NCBI GenBank assembly: GCA_016758965.1
Contig: JAEPRB010000063.1
Coordinates: 117,304-181,303, forward strand
Source: Circinella minor
Lineage: Eukaryota > Mucoromycota > Mucoromycetes > Mucorales > Lichtheimiaceae
Direction of reading: 5' to 3'
DNA length: 64,000 bases
Of this stretch, positions 36,476-49,120 are shown piece after piece (position 1 is the first letter of the stretch; every line of letters starts with the position of its first letter). Both the position numbers and the translations under genes were made by a program. Under the pieces are notes generated by a model that saw only the letters and a program-made list of their open reading frames with translations, was not told the DNA's origin and ran no database searches.

Positions 36476-36929
36476 CAGGATTTTGCATTCATTTTTGGAC
36501 GCAACCCTCAATTTTTTCGCTTATAAGAGTGAGTTTGTTCGCTTATGATGGAGATGTTGTTCGCTTATGATGGCGGTATTTTTCGCTTATGATAGCATTA
36601 TTTTTCGCTTATGATATGCGATATTTGGTTAATCCCATAAAAGCAGGTATAGGAAATACAAAAAAAAAATGATATTAGTCGCGAAAAACTCCCCCTATCA
36701 TTTGTGTAAATTTTTAATCTTCAAAAGTGAATCTCTTAGATCCATAAGTAAGAATATTATATATGTATTATAAGCGAAAATTATTGCTATTATAAACGAA
36801 AAATACCGCCATCATAAGCGAAAAATATCTCCATCATAAGCGAACAATATAACATATTATAAGCGAACAAAATTACTCTTATAAGCGAAAAAATTGAGGG
36901 TTGCGTCCGGAAATGGATGCAAAATCCTG
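36476..36929. mobile_element. 454-bp MITE with mirrored arrays of ~22-bp units, TA target duplication
   Basis: The ends start CAGGATTTTGCAT and are inverted repeats of each other over about 55 bases with three differences that I count. The element is flanked by TA on both sides (36474-36475, 36930-36931), as in Tc1/mariner-like insertions. Inside each arm the word TTCGCTTAT recurs. In the left arm it starts at 36516, 36538, 36560, 36582 and 36604, exactly 22 bases apart. In the right arm the reverse complement ATAAGCGAA ends at 36778, 36800 (variant), 36822, 36844, 36867 and 36889. Following positions are often GATGG. There is no coding capacity. The whole could fold into a long imperfect hairpin. 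Confidence 0.88.
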
Positions 36930-37915
36930 TATCTTTGAATGTATCTTGCACTATCCTTTTCAGACTAGTTTTCTAATGTGAATTTTATTACATACACTGG
37001 AAGAATAATTCAATAAATATTTATTATTTGATTAATAAATCACACATCTTTTGAATTATTTTGTAATATTGAATAGAAAAAAATGTACTCACGTTGTTGT
37101 TAAAATTACTCTTCTATAAGAACATCCGCAACTATGGTTGTTATAGCCTCTATTATGCTAAATTTAACAGCTTTTTAACGCTCAGCTCCTTGTAAATGTT
37201 AACAGACTTTTAATTTTTCAATAAAAAAATGTGAAGTTTCACAACTGCTTCCACTTTCTTCCATTTTTATTTATATTTCTAAAATGAACAAGGAGCATTC
37301 AACTTGCCGCGGATGGTATTTTGCTCTAATTGTCCATCGAGTTCGCGTTTTTGTTTACGTTTTTGAAGCAATGTAACAATCAGGTTAGTTTTTTTAATTA
37401 AAATTTTCTACTGTAACAATTAGTGTCACAGCATCCGCTGGACAACATGGCCAATTTGACTATTAGATACCATTACGCGGGTGGTTGATTAGGGTAATTT
37501 AACAACCACCGCTGCAGAAGGTCTTGATAAATAAAGAACCAGATTTTTTTTTGAAGACATACCTATAATGACGAAAATTTCTTTAACAACAGAAAATCAG
37601 CACAGTGGAAATATTATCTAATCTGAATAATAAGATCATTCATATTAGTAATGATTTTAACACCGTTCCATCTCGTTTGTCTTTATCTTATATCGTAAAA
37701 ATAATTTGTGCTTTACTTCATTCCCGAACGAAAACACAGGTCTATTTTTTGCTTTACTCACCTGACAAATTTCAATAAAAAAATCCTACCTCATGTTGTT
37801 TGTTCCTCTATTTCTCCATCATTGTCAACCAATGTAATATCTTTTCAATTAATACTTACTTTACTACGATCGTTTCTCTGTCGTATCATATCGATCATCT
37901 TGTGTGTATAGGGTA

Positions 37916-39299
37916 CCTTTAATTTTGCAGTAGTAGTCGGACAACACTGGAAAATATCCGCACAACTGACCGGATTTACCGAACATTACTAACTATAAAA
38001 GGTGCTTTGCGGTAGTTTGCAGTAGTTTGCAATATTAAATAATTTTGCAGTACTATTCTTGCGGTAGTTTACATATGTGCTAAAAAAAATTCTATCAACT
38101 GTTTCTCGTCATTTTCGACCATTCTATTTGAACCCTTTTTTTGGCCAGTAATAATGGCTATACCGAGTGTTTCTTTGCTATCGCCATGGTTTAAAATAGT
38201 TTGATTTTAAATAGTATGTACATTATATATATTATTTTGTTGTTCCCAATTTGTTTTAAAATATAATTAAATTAATCTTTTGATACATTTTAATTCACAA
38301 GTTATTAGATCTAGAGTCACTATATTATTGCCTCAAATACATATATTGAGCAGTATACAATACAATATTGACATTACTAATATTATTATTAATTAAATAA
38401 TGAATTATGTTGCTATGTGATGAAAAAGAATCTCAAAATATATAAAGTTGCATAAAACATAAGTAGCTCCAAAAAAAAAAAAATTAAAGTTTTATAGCAA
38501 AATCTTTCTTTTTACTGAATTCAATTATTTAACTATTCAATAAGACAATGAATTAGGCAAACGCTCTACCTATCAAGCCATTTGAACCTTTGATTTTAAT
38601 TAATTATATCAGATCATTGATGCCAGAAGACTTCTTTTCTCATGTTTCTCCTTTTGTATAATAATATTTCCTCTTTAATAAATGAAATTCTAAAAACATA
38701 AGTAGAAAACAAACGTTTTGCTTAATGAAATACTTTGTCTACATCTAATAGAAAAGTACATATATAGTAGATGTATTCAATTATATCTATATTTGTGTGT
38801 GTGTGTGTTTTCTAGAAGCTAATCAATTTGATAATAATAAGAGCCTGAAAGCTGATGAGCATATCACAATAGTATAAAAAAAGGCAGGGTTACTTCTAAA
38901 AATTTTAGTGGTTATGTGGCACTTTCTTTTTTTAGTATATAGTGGATAGTATTTTTCAAAAAAGTAACTTCATAATATAATGTTTTGTTGAGCTGATAAA
39001 GGTCAAAATTCAAGAGATTAATATTAAATATTAAGCTTTTGATTTATTAAACGTATATTATTCATAAATTTATGATTCCATAATTTTTTAAAAAAATACT
39101 GCAATAATACTAAACAAAAACAAGTGTAATATTTAATTTTATAGAAATCATTACCTCAAACAAACAACTACTGCAAAGTACAGCAAAGTACAGCAAGCAA
39201 TACCGCAAAGGTTCTTTTATAGTTAGTAATGTTCGGTAAACCCGGTCAGTTGTGCGGATATTTTCCAGTATTGTCCGACTACTACTGCAAAATTAAAGG
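37916..39299. mobile_element. 1384-bp non-autonomous TIR transposon, TA target duplication
   Basis: Left end from 37916 and the reverse complement of the right end at 39299 both begin CCTTTAATTTTGCAGTAGTA. They stay nearly identical for about 86 bases (two differences by my reading). TA flanks both sides (37914-37915, 39300-39301). Subterminal zones on both arms carry repeated TTTGCGGTA/TTTGCAGTA-type words, which could be transposase-binding sites. The interior is AT-rich with no open frame of note, so it would need a transposase in trans. The high TIR identity suggests fairly recent activity. A tRNA-like fragment lies inside (38546-38592). Confidence 0.88.
38546..38592 (-). other. tRNA-like 5'-half fragment inside the TIR element
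   Basis: On the minus strand, GGCTTGATAGGTAGAGCG resembles a tRNA D arm with box A: stem GCTT/GAGC and loop containing GG, followed by TTTGCCTAA. No matching anticodon stem, T arm or box B follows, so it is not a tRNA gene. It could be a SINE head or chance. Confidence 0.25.
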
Positions 39300-42200
39300 T
39301 ATTTTGGAAAATATTAATAAGAAAATGATAATACTATAATAATTATTTGATGATAATAATTTTTATTACGTTCATCTAGAATTTGTTTTTTAATGGTAAT
39401 AAACTCAAGCATGTCTTTTTTTTTTAAAAAAAAAGTGATACTGTCTCTGTAATAAGCGCATTGTAATCTAAAAGTTGTATCTGTTATTTTAAAACTCTAG
39501 TTATTTGTGTCATAAAATTAAAAAAAAGGGCAGTTACGCTTATGTGTCTATTACGTAAATATATATTTATTTTTTATTTTCACAAAATAAATTACTTTGA
39601 ATGAATTACTTTTTAACAAGATATAAAGAAAAAAGACACACTATTACATCATAGAATCCACTATAAAGAAAGTCCGTTAATAAACCATTTGTTTGTTCTT
39701 AAATTAATAAGGCAAAAAAAAGGGGGGGTTTTTTATACTAAACTTGGTTTTCTCTGTTTATGGATCATGGACAATATTAAAAAAAACCAAAAAAAAAGAA
39801 TAGTTTCTTTTTCAAACGGCTGTATTATTTGAAAGGTGTGCACCACTACAATGAAAGAATCTTACTCTTTTTTTATTATTCCAACACAATATTAAGATTT
39901 TATACGTAGCAACAAAAGGACGTGCTTTTTAGGGTATTACAACTCTATTCTACTTTGGTCCCAGCGGAAGCCAAGGTCTTTTTTTACAAAAAAAAAAAAA
40001 AATATCATCGAATCAAGATAATACTCGAATTTTTAGCATAGAAATAAAAATGAATGCATATCCTTTATATAATGAGCATTCGATTATGTTATTGAAAACT
40101 CTTATTATGATCTCATACATAACCTTACTATTACACCATTTTGTCATGTCAATTAATTTTCTGTTCGCGGTCAATTGGTATTATTGTAGTTCAAGCATTA
40201 TATAAAAAACCCCCCTCTTTTTTTTTCTTGCATATAGTAGGTTACTGCTCGATAAAAACTCCCATTTTTTTTTTGTTTTTGTCATCAATAATACAAATAC
40301 TATAATTATTAAATAAAATACTACTGGAAAAAGTACATTTGTAATTACGACTACACTCATTTGAAGTCATATTAGTTAGTAATTTCTCTTACAGAGCAAA
40401 AAAGATGGGGGGGGGTATTGATTTTAAAATGTAATAGAACGACCCATTTTGAATCATAGCAACAAGACTTGAATAATTAAAAGTAAGTATGTTTTGTAGA
40501 TATAAAAATAACATGCATTATGTGATTGTAAATTATTAAAGAATAGTAATTTTCTTTAGTAGGAGTACAGACACATACATGATATGACCATTTGAGTTAG
40601 TTTATAGCTTATATTACGTACTTACGTATGAGTGTAAATACGATATTCTGAAAATGAAAATCAAATCAAGACACCACTCAGATATACTTTCTAATTTTGC
40701 TTTGAATAATAGATTGTACGAATATTGCAGGATTTATGGTATATCTAGTAGACTTCTTATCTTAAATAGAAGGGATTAAAATAGTAATTCTCTTTACGAA
40801 CTTAGAACAAAAGAAAGTAGACTACGTATTAGTTTAATAAATTATTATTATTTTTATCGCCTCTAAATAATAGATATTGTAAACACGTAAATATTTTTTA
40901 AAAAAAGACGTTTTAGTAAAAAATCGAGGCATTACTACATTTAGAACCTTTCGTTCCATATCCCAAAATTTTCAAACTGGTAGTAACTTGTCCCTTCCTC
41001 AATCTCAGCTCCGGATCACTTTAGTTGAATGAGTGTAGGACTTATATATTCCTTGAAGAACGCTCGTTAGTACTTATGTTTATTCACACAACCTCTCTCA
41101 TCCTCCTCCCTCCCTTTCACCCTCTCGTGGGATTCTCTTCCACCTCTCTCAGCATGTGATAAAAACTATTTTTTCTTATCATTGTTGTCATTGAACATTG
41201 TTTTATCTTAATAAAGTTAGTATATTTAATAATATAATACTTGCTTAGGATTTAATAAAATATTTTTCATTTTCCACCATTGTTACTGCATAAATATTAA
41301 GCCCTTTTATTCGATCGTATACAAGGTTTCTGTCAATGTAACACAGTTTTTTTTTTATCATTGTATTTTTAGTTTAATTTTTAGGTTGTACAGAAAAAAC
41401 ATTGAACCGTTATTTCGGACAAACTTAATATCTAATAATGGTGCCACAAGCTTATATGTCACATCAACTATTTTTGTCACATCCCTGCTGAGTAAAATTG
41501 AGACTTGATACCTTACACATTCATAACATTAGCATTATGTTATTTATAATTAGACAACGAAAAACAGAGTAGATAATTAGGAGTAATATTTGCCACGTGT
41601 AAAAATAAAATGACTAAGTTGCTGTTAATAAAATAGCGAAACACAAAGTTCAATTAAAAAAAAAACAAAATACCAGTTTTTTTTATGTGACACTTGGAAT
41701 TAATAGTTATCGGTACTACACTAAAAGTTTAAATACTATCAACTCAAATGCTTTACGTATATGTAGTAAATGAGGCAATACAGTATTATGATTAATACGT
41801 ACATACCATAAGAAAATTTTAAGGCATTCCACACTCTGATTTTTATTGTCAATGGTAACCTCATTGATCTTTTTTTTTTCTAAACAATTAATACATCATA
41901 CTTTGATTTATTGTTAATATTAATTCACTCGATTTATAATTATCATCTTATAAAAGAAAAAAAAAAACTTTTTTTTCACACACCTCTATAAAATTAAAAG
42001 GCACAAAACGAGAACCATTATATATAAAGAAAACGAGAAAGGTCTTTTCAATAAAGCAGCAACCTTAAAAAAAAGTCTAGAATCTATCAACAGTTCCTTC
42101 TTTATTTTGCTTAGTTTGATGGAAGATCTTTGAAGATGCATGCTGCGCATGATTTTTTTTTTTTTTTTTGCATCAAGATCAGCGAATTTGATACTTATGT

Positions 42201-44648
42201 TGGTTGTATAAGATAACGACACATTTTTTTTATTTACTACGTTATTAATTCCAATATTCATATATATACCACTTCTCTCAGTGATAATCCAAAGAAACTC
42301 ATATTGCACTACCAATGATAAAATAACAATAATAGAAGTTTCTATTTTTCTTTTGTGATTAGGTATACCAGTTTGCTTATCGGGGAAAAACGAAGCAAAA
42401 AGGCTAATATTAGCTATATAAGTAGATAAGCATATGCTATTATTAAGGGATATAAGCATATGGAAAAAAAAAAAAGAAACAACTCTCTACACATAATAGG
42501 AAATAAAATGCTGATGCTTCAAAATAAAAAAAAAAGGGTTTGGTACTACATTAGTTTTACATCTATTCACTATTCACTATTTAACATGCTAATGGCTAAT
42601 GTAAAAATATGCTTGCTATGTTTCAATATCATTAAAATATATTCTTCTTAACTAAATAATTACAATACTAAAAACATCTAATATAGTAGGACAGAACTAT
42701 GAGTAATAATATTTTAACATTTAGAAGTGCCGTGTTATAAAAAAAATATAATAAAAATAATTGTAGTAATATTATCAAAAAGAGACATATTATATATTGT
42801 AGCTATATTTGCTTATTCTATTATGAAGCTGTTACACTTGCCTAAGTGCGAGTACACAAGCGTATATGAATAATAATGTTGTACCAGATGGAAAATTGTA
42901 AGTGACAATATTCAATTTTTCTCACATCTTACAATTGAGAAATGAAGGCATGTCTTTTCATACAAAAAAAGTAAAATAAAAAACTGGAGAGTATTCTTCA
43001 ATTTATTTTTTGTTTCCCTAAAGATATACATCACATCAAAAAGGATGACATATGTAGAACGATGCAGGATAATGTTAAAGACTAGTGCTGTACTACTATA
43101 TATACCTACGGTTATGCATTGCTTTTCTTTTGTTTGCTTCCATTTTCTAATACACTTCCCCATACATTTATTTGTTATGAAGTGAATTGAATCCCTAACT
43201 ATATAGTAAGGAGTAAAAAAAGTTTATGGCCTGCTTTTCAACTGTATATTCTTTTGGTATTTTTATTTTATCCTGATAAAAAAAAAATGTAATGTAGTGT
43301 GTGAGAAATCCAGTAATATTATGGTGTTTTCAATCTATTATTATTATTTGCAAATCTAATCATTGTCTGACGATGATGGTTAATCATGACTTTTTTAAGA
43401 ACAAAAGCTCGTGTCAATGTGTCATTTTTAGGTGTAAATTGATCAGTAATTATAAAGACAAAGGTAATAGTTTAGGCGAGCGGGAAAAGAGCAAAAAAGT
43501 AAAAACTTAAAGTTTCTTTTATAATTTTATTTTTATGCTTTTACCCGGGTAATTGAAGCACTCACATTTAAGAGATATCTGAGTTTTGCTATTGTTACCA
43601 TTGACGATGAACGAGCCAACATGAACCTACAACATCAATCCAATTAACGAAAAAAGTGTATCATCATGATGCTCGTTAACGCAAAACAATAAAATCAAAA
43701 CTCTTAATAAAAGTAGTAGTCATAATATCAAAGTTAACCATTCTGCAAATGTAATTGCAATTGCATAGAATTTGTTATGTATGATACGTACTCTCAAACA
43801 TTTTCATCCCTTATTATATCTTATCCCCTTGACCTATCCCTCGTTAGTCTTCAGAACTAATAGAAAAGATGGTGATTTTTTTTTTTACATAAATGTACAG
43901 TTTTTATACACTTGAAGCAAAAATAGTTGCGTTATTATTTGTTAAGTCGCTGCGATAAACTATAATTTAAAAGGATCAGCTCAACAGCTGTATTATATTC
44001 TAAAAAAAAACAGAGCAACATTACGTGATAGTCATAACAATAACAGAAAAGTATCACGGTGATCTGTTTTTATTTATCTATTTATATAAATAAAGCTGTT
44101 GAGGGTAAGTTGTTATTTTTTTACGCCATATAAACAAACCAGCAATCATAATTTTTTTTTATTTATGAAATCAATTGGATATTAATAATCGTCATGTTGT
44201 TATGTCAAAATACAGGATAAAAAAAAATTCTGCATCGAGTTGCTAACTATAGTCGCCGATTAAACGGAAGATGTATAATTATAATCACTATAATCAGCCA
44301 AAAAAAAAAAAAAACAAAACGAGATAGAAAAAAAAAACGCCCACAATTATAATTGAGAATTTTTTTTTTCTGTCAAACAAAAATAATAATCGGGGCACTG
44401 TTTCAAGAAAAAAAAAACATTACTCATGTCATTATAAATTATCATTGATAATTATAGTACAAACTCATCAACAACAGATGTATAAAAATAATAATTTTAT
44501 ACTTAAACCCGGGGAATTTCTGATATAAATTATACATGCCGCACGCGGTGCTTTGAAGTTTTTGATGTTGGGAACCGTAATGGCGGCGAACGTAACAAGA
44601 TAAAGTTTTTTTTTCCCTTATTCGTAGTTCCAAGTTGTGTATATATAT

Positions 44649-45241
44649 TATCAGGCGCAGTTACTAAAAGAAAGAGTTTCGGATAATATGATCCGATGAT
44701 GCACTCTATAACTTTGACCTCCTGAACTTTTTTTTTTTTTTTTTTTTTGGTTGTATAATATTGTTTTTGAGCGCGCGATTTTAATATACTTTTGGGGGGT
44801 GAGAAAATAAGTGAAAGAGAGCCAAAAAAAAACATTTATATAAGTCTTTTACTATATATCATTCACTATTATGTTGGGTGATGTTAATGATGATCATGAA
44901 ATGAAAGCAACTTATAATCTATATAGTTTTCAATTCACTCTAAATCTGGTTAAAATCGTAGTGTATGCATAGTATGGCTTTGTTCATCTAAAGTGTAAAA
45001 AAAAAAAAACAATTGAGGTAGTGAAAGGCAAATTTGAATAAATAAGGTAATTATTTTGCCTTGATTTAGAAAAATGAAAATAGAAAAATAAATCGTTGGC
45101 TGTTTCTGTTTGTCGTTTTTTAAAGAAAAAATAATTCTATTAATAAAAGTTAATAATAATATAGAGAGTGTGAGTGCAGAGTGAATGAATGGGTATGTGT
45201 TTGTGTGAAACAAAGTTAAAAAAAAAAAACTGCGCCTGATA
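44649..45241. repeat. Possible MITE bounded by 14-bp perfect inverted repeats
   Basis: TATCAGGCGCAGTT at 44649-44662 is the exact reverse complement of AACTGCGCCTGATA at 45228-45241. The GC-rich core is rare in this DNA, so chance is less likely. No clear target duplication beyond A/T-rich flanks is visible, and there is no coding capacity inside. Confidence 0.4.
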
Positions 45242-45642
45242 AAATAAATAAATATATTCTCCACCTTTGGTAAGTATTTTTAGCTAGAAAGAGAGATAAG
45301 TAAAAGTTTTGCCACCAAAACCATGGTACACACAAGAGAGTAATGGTACTGAAATGGAGAAAAACAAGCTGGTTGCAATTATGAACTTTTCCAAACTTGG
45401 ACAAAATATCACCAATCGGTCCGTTTATTATAGTTCCTGGAATTCACCGTGTTACACCAGCTGCACCCAAGAACCACCTAAGCAACGCCTCGTACGTTAT
45501 CGTGTTACATGCATATCTAAAATTGGCAGTAAACTTCTTTTTATACAAGTTATAACATCCCTGAATCATATATAAAGAGAGAGAGTTTTCATCATAAAAA
45601 ACAGCATCAACAGACCTTTTTCCTTCTCTCTGTGTGCTGTTT

Positions 45643-45650
45643 TATATAAA
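45643..45650 (+). promoter_or_regulatory. Probable TATA box of the chitin deacetylase gene
   Basis: TATATAAA lies about 135 bases before the ATG and is followed by a strongly CT-rich leader (about 45660-45740). A second TATATAAA is at 45569-45576. Either could be used. Confidence 0.45.
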
Positions 45651-45782
45651 AAAGCGCGCCTTTTCATCTTATTTCATCCCCTTCTTCTTTTTCTTTCTTA
45701 TCTTTTTATAACTGTCTTCCTTTTCTTTATACTTTAATTTTCTACATTATAAAAACACTTTAATTCATTAATTTGTAAAAAT

Positions 45783-47973
45783 ATGACTGTATTAACAAAA
45801 TATTTATTGCTTGGTGCTTTGGCTTTATCTGCCGTGAATGCTCAAGATTCATCATCTAGTGTTGATTCCACTCCAACTCCTTCTGGTGATGAATCAGCTT
45901 CGTCTCCATCAACTTCGCCTGATACTGATGCTGCTGCTACACCAGTTGCTGGTAATGGCAATGCTAGTGGTTTCCAATTCAAAGAAACATATCCTGCTGA
46001 TAGTGCCAAGCCTTCTCCTAAACCTGAATGGATGCAAATCATTGCTAATGCCAATATTACAGATGCACCTGTTGTAAAGGCAAATGGTGAAAATGGTAAA
46101 GTAACAACATTCAATATGTTTTCATGGTTATAATGTATTATAAAGTGGTGACTAATCTTCAAAATGTTTTATTTATTTATTATAATAGGACCTCAACAAC
46201 AAGGTGATGCTGATCCTTACTGTGATTGGACTTTCACCACTTGTACTCGTGATACTGATATTGTTACTTGTCCAAAGGGTCAATGGGGTATTACCTATGA
46301 TGATGGTCCTACTGATTTCAGTCCTAAGCTTTATGATTACCTCAAGGAAACAAACCAAAAAGCTACTTTCTTTATGATTGGTGGTCAAGTTGTCAAGTAC
46401 CCTGATTACGCAAAGCGTGCTTTTGATGAAGGTCACGAATTGGCCATGCATACATGGTAAGTTTATAAAAAAAAAGATTTTCTTTATTTTGTTTTTAGAA
46501 TGTTCTTCGCATAAACACTACACAAAAAAAAATATGTCGCCGCCTCTCCCTTTTCTTTCAACTCAGGTTTTTACTTTAAAACCTTTTCTTCACTTTAATT
46601 CATATCACGAAATACTCCTTCATTCAAAAAATTTTTTTTCTCCTCTTCATTCTATCTCTTATTTTCACTGATTCTCTCTTATTAGAGAAAGAATGGTTTT
46701 TTTTTTCATTTCTCCTTTTTTTTTTATCCCGTACTATTGACAACCCCTTGATACAAACAAGAACCTCACTAGTAGTATCTTGCATTATCATATCACTTAA
46801 CACTTGAAATTCAATTCCATCTTAACTCGTTTTTTTCTTATGATTTCATGCAATCCATTCGGAGCTATCAAACTAAAAACAAATGTCAATTTTATAATAA
46901 TAATAATAATAATAGGACTCACTCTTACATGACAACACTTTCAACCGAACAAATTGTTGCTGAATTAAAATGGAACGAATTGGCCATCAAGGAAGTCACT
47001 GGTTATTCACCTCGTTTCTTCCGACCTGTAAGTTCTCTCTCTTTTTTTCTTTTTTGCTAATTCCATCAATGGATTTTTTCGAGATACCAAAAAAAAAAAA
47101 AAAATAGGAGTTAGACGCATCAAGACTGATGATGTAAAAAAAAGGGGGGGGGAGAGAGTTGAGTGCGGAGTAGAATGAAAGGGGGTGTTTACCCAAAAAA
47201 AAAAGGGCGCGCACTCATATTCTGTTTTACTGACGATGAATAACAAACTTTTATTATTATTATTATATAATAGCCTTATGGTGATATTGATGATCGTGTT
47301 CGCAGCATTGCTAAGGCATTAGGATTTACTCGTAAGTTATATTTATAACACTGTTGTCATAATATAGAAAAAAATTATTTCCATAGTTAACCACATTTTT
47401 TTTTTCAATTTATGATAATATAATAGCTGTCATTTGGAACTATGATACTGATGATTGGATGGTCGCCGAAACCCCTGGTTTCCAAGAACAATGGATTGAT
47501 GGTAATGCTACTCAATGGGCTGCTGCTGCTGCTAACACTAATGAAGGTGGTATCTCTCTTGAACATGATTTGTACGAAAAGACTGTCGATGCTGCCATCC
47601 GTATTTTGCCTACTCTCCAAGTAAGTTTTATAATTAATTTTTTTTTGTTGTAATTCAGAACCTCGAAAAAACAAAAAGTATATTTACTAATCACCTCTTT
47701 CCATTTATTTAATTATTATAGAAAGCATACAAGGTAACCACTGTTGGTCAATGTACTGGTCAACAATCATACAAGGAAGGTACAGCTCCCAATAACTCTA
47801 CTTCTGCTGCTCCATCTGCTTCTTCTTCTGGTGTTGCAGCTAATGGTAGTACTCAAGCCAATGGTGAACAATCAAAAGACCAAGAAGGTGCTGCTTCTCG
47901 TTCCATGGATAGTCGCACAGCCATTGGTGTTGCTGCCTTCATCGGAGCTGTGTCATCATACTTGTTTATCTAA
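45783..47973 (+). CDS. CDA: Chitin deacetylase, GPI-type (CE4, NodB domain)
   Basis: Converts chitin to chitosan at the cell wall, a hallmark of Mucoromycota walls. Six exons (45783-46095, 46189-46456, 46916-47027, 47274-47331, 47427-47620, 47722-47973) give 398 residues. Parts: signal peptide (1-20, ending SAVNA), Ser/Thr/Pro-rich stretch, then the NodB domain. CE4 motifs seen: TYDDGP (140-145, catalytic Asp142 and metal Asp143), the metal-binding HTWTHS (His192, His196, split by an intron within Trp194), RPPYGD joined across an intron, and IWNYDTDDW. A Ser/Asn-rich linker and a C-terminal hydrophobic tail (AIGVAAFIGAVSSYLFI) suggest GPI anchoring. An AATAAA-type signal follows near 48370. 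Confidence 0.96.
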
Positions 47974-49120
47974 AATTCATCATCTTTTCCCCTTATTCTT
48001 CAAATCACAACAAAAAAGAAAAAAAAAAGATAACTTTAATCTATTAATTTTGTGTACCAAGTAATTTCATCTTCTCTCAGTAACATATTTATAAACACAC
48101 ACATATATACATACATACATATAACATCTACACTTATTTACACAACAAAGAACAAACAAAAACAAAAATAATTTATATATTATGTTATATACCCCAGTTT
48201 TTACAAAAAAAAAAGAAAAAAATTGTATTACGTATGATTTACAAATATATACAATGGGACTACATAATTTTTTTTTTATATAGCATGGTAAAAAAAAAAT
48301 GGATGCTTTTTTTTTTTTTGGTGTTGTAATTATTTTCGAAACATTATATGGTTATAAAATGTATAATTTCAATAAACTCTGCTTTATTGTTTATTTATAA
48401 TTATCAGAGTTTTGTTTTGATAATTTAGAACTACGTATATGATATAAAAGGTTCTAAAAAAGAAAGTTTGATAAAAAAAAGAAAAGTGAAAACAAAACAT
48501 AATGTTGATCATTCTTTATATACAAAATATTAGACTGATGATCGGTATTGACGTATCATCATCAAAATTGTATTTATACAGATTAAAACAAAAAAGCAGG
48601 CGTCTTTTTTTTTTTTTTTTTTTTTTTGGCTTTTAAAAATGGGTCATTCAAACAAAAACCTCTTTCTTTTTTCCTTTCATACTTAAACCCCTTTTCTTAA
48701 TTTTTCATGTCCCGTTATTATTATTATTATTATTATGATCATAAGAAATAAAACTCAAAACAAATGAGATGTCATAAGACTTAATTTTTTTCTTTTATCA
48801 AAATATAGACAACATACTAGTGATATAAGAAAAAAAAACATAGAGATGATAACAAAATAGAATATGAACACTAAAATACGTAGTGTAATTATTTAGATTT
48901 GTTAATAAAAGAAAAAAAAAGATTTATACAGAAGAAAAAAAAATATAATGTGTGATGAAATCACTCCATTGGATAAGTAGTAAATGATATTTTTTTTGTA
49001 TGTGTTATATTATGTACAGTGTAAATAAATATATAATTAAGTAATGCGCAAAAGAAGAGATCAGTAAACCAGACTGATATACAAGGAATAATAAATGATG
49101 AAAGAAATAATTAGGAGTAA
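47974..49120. other. Intergenic between chitin deacetylase and cyclin (convergent)
   Basis: Both flanking genes end here. It contains 3' untranslated sequence, a T run at 48607-48627 and an ATT-triplet run at about 48715-48736. No gene is seen. Confidence 0.6.

Larger units (their letters stand above)
35311..45782. other. 10.5-kb gene desert with TIR elements
   Basis: No gene that I can support. Within it lie a 454-bp element with mirrored 22-bp arrays (36476-36929), a 1384-bp TIR element (37916-39299) and a 593-bp segment bounded by 14-bp perfect inverted repeats (44649-45241). The rest is AT-rich sequence with many A/T homopolymers and a short TG run near 38795-38810. The last few hundred bases hold the chitin deacetylase promoter. 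Confidence 0.6.

Noticed and set aside
36516..36889. Regular short repeats resembling a CRISPR array
   Set aside because: The repeated core is only about 9-12 bases, the arrays are mirrored inside terminal inverted repeats, and the setting is a eukaryotic genome. It is a transposon-internal array.
41986..42459. 157-codon minus-strand open frame in the gene desert
   Set aside because: Composition follows the AT bias, there is no domain, no partner exon and no promoter context. Judged to be chance.
45309..45575. 88-codon plus-strand frame upstream of chitin deacetylase
   Set aside because: Located in the promoter region, without splice context or homology that I recognise.
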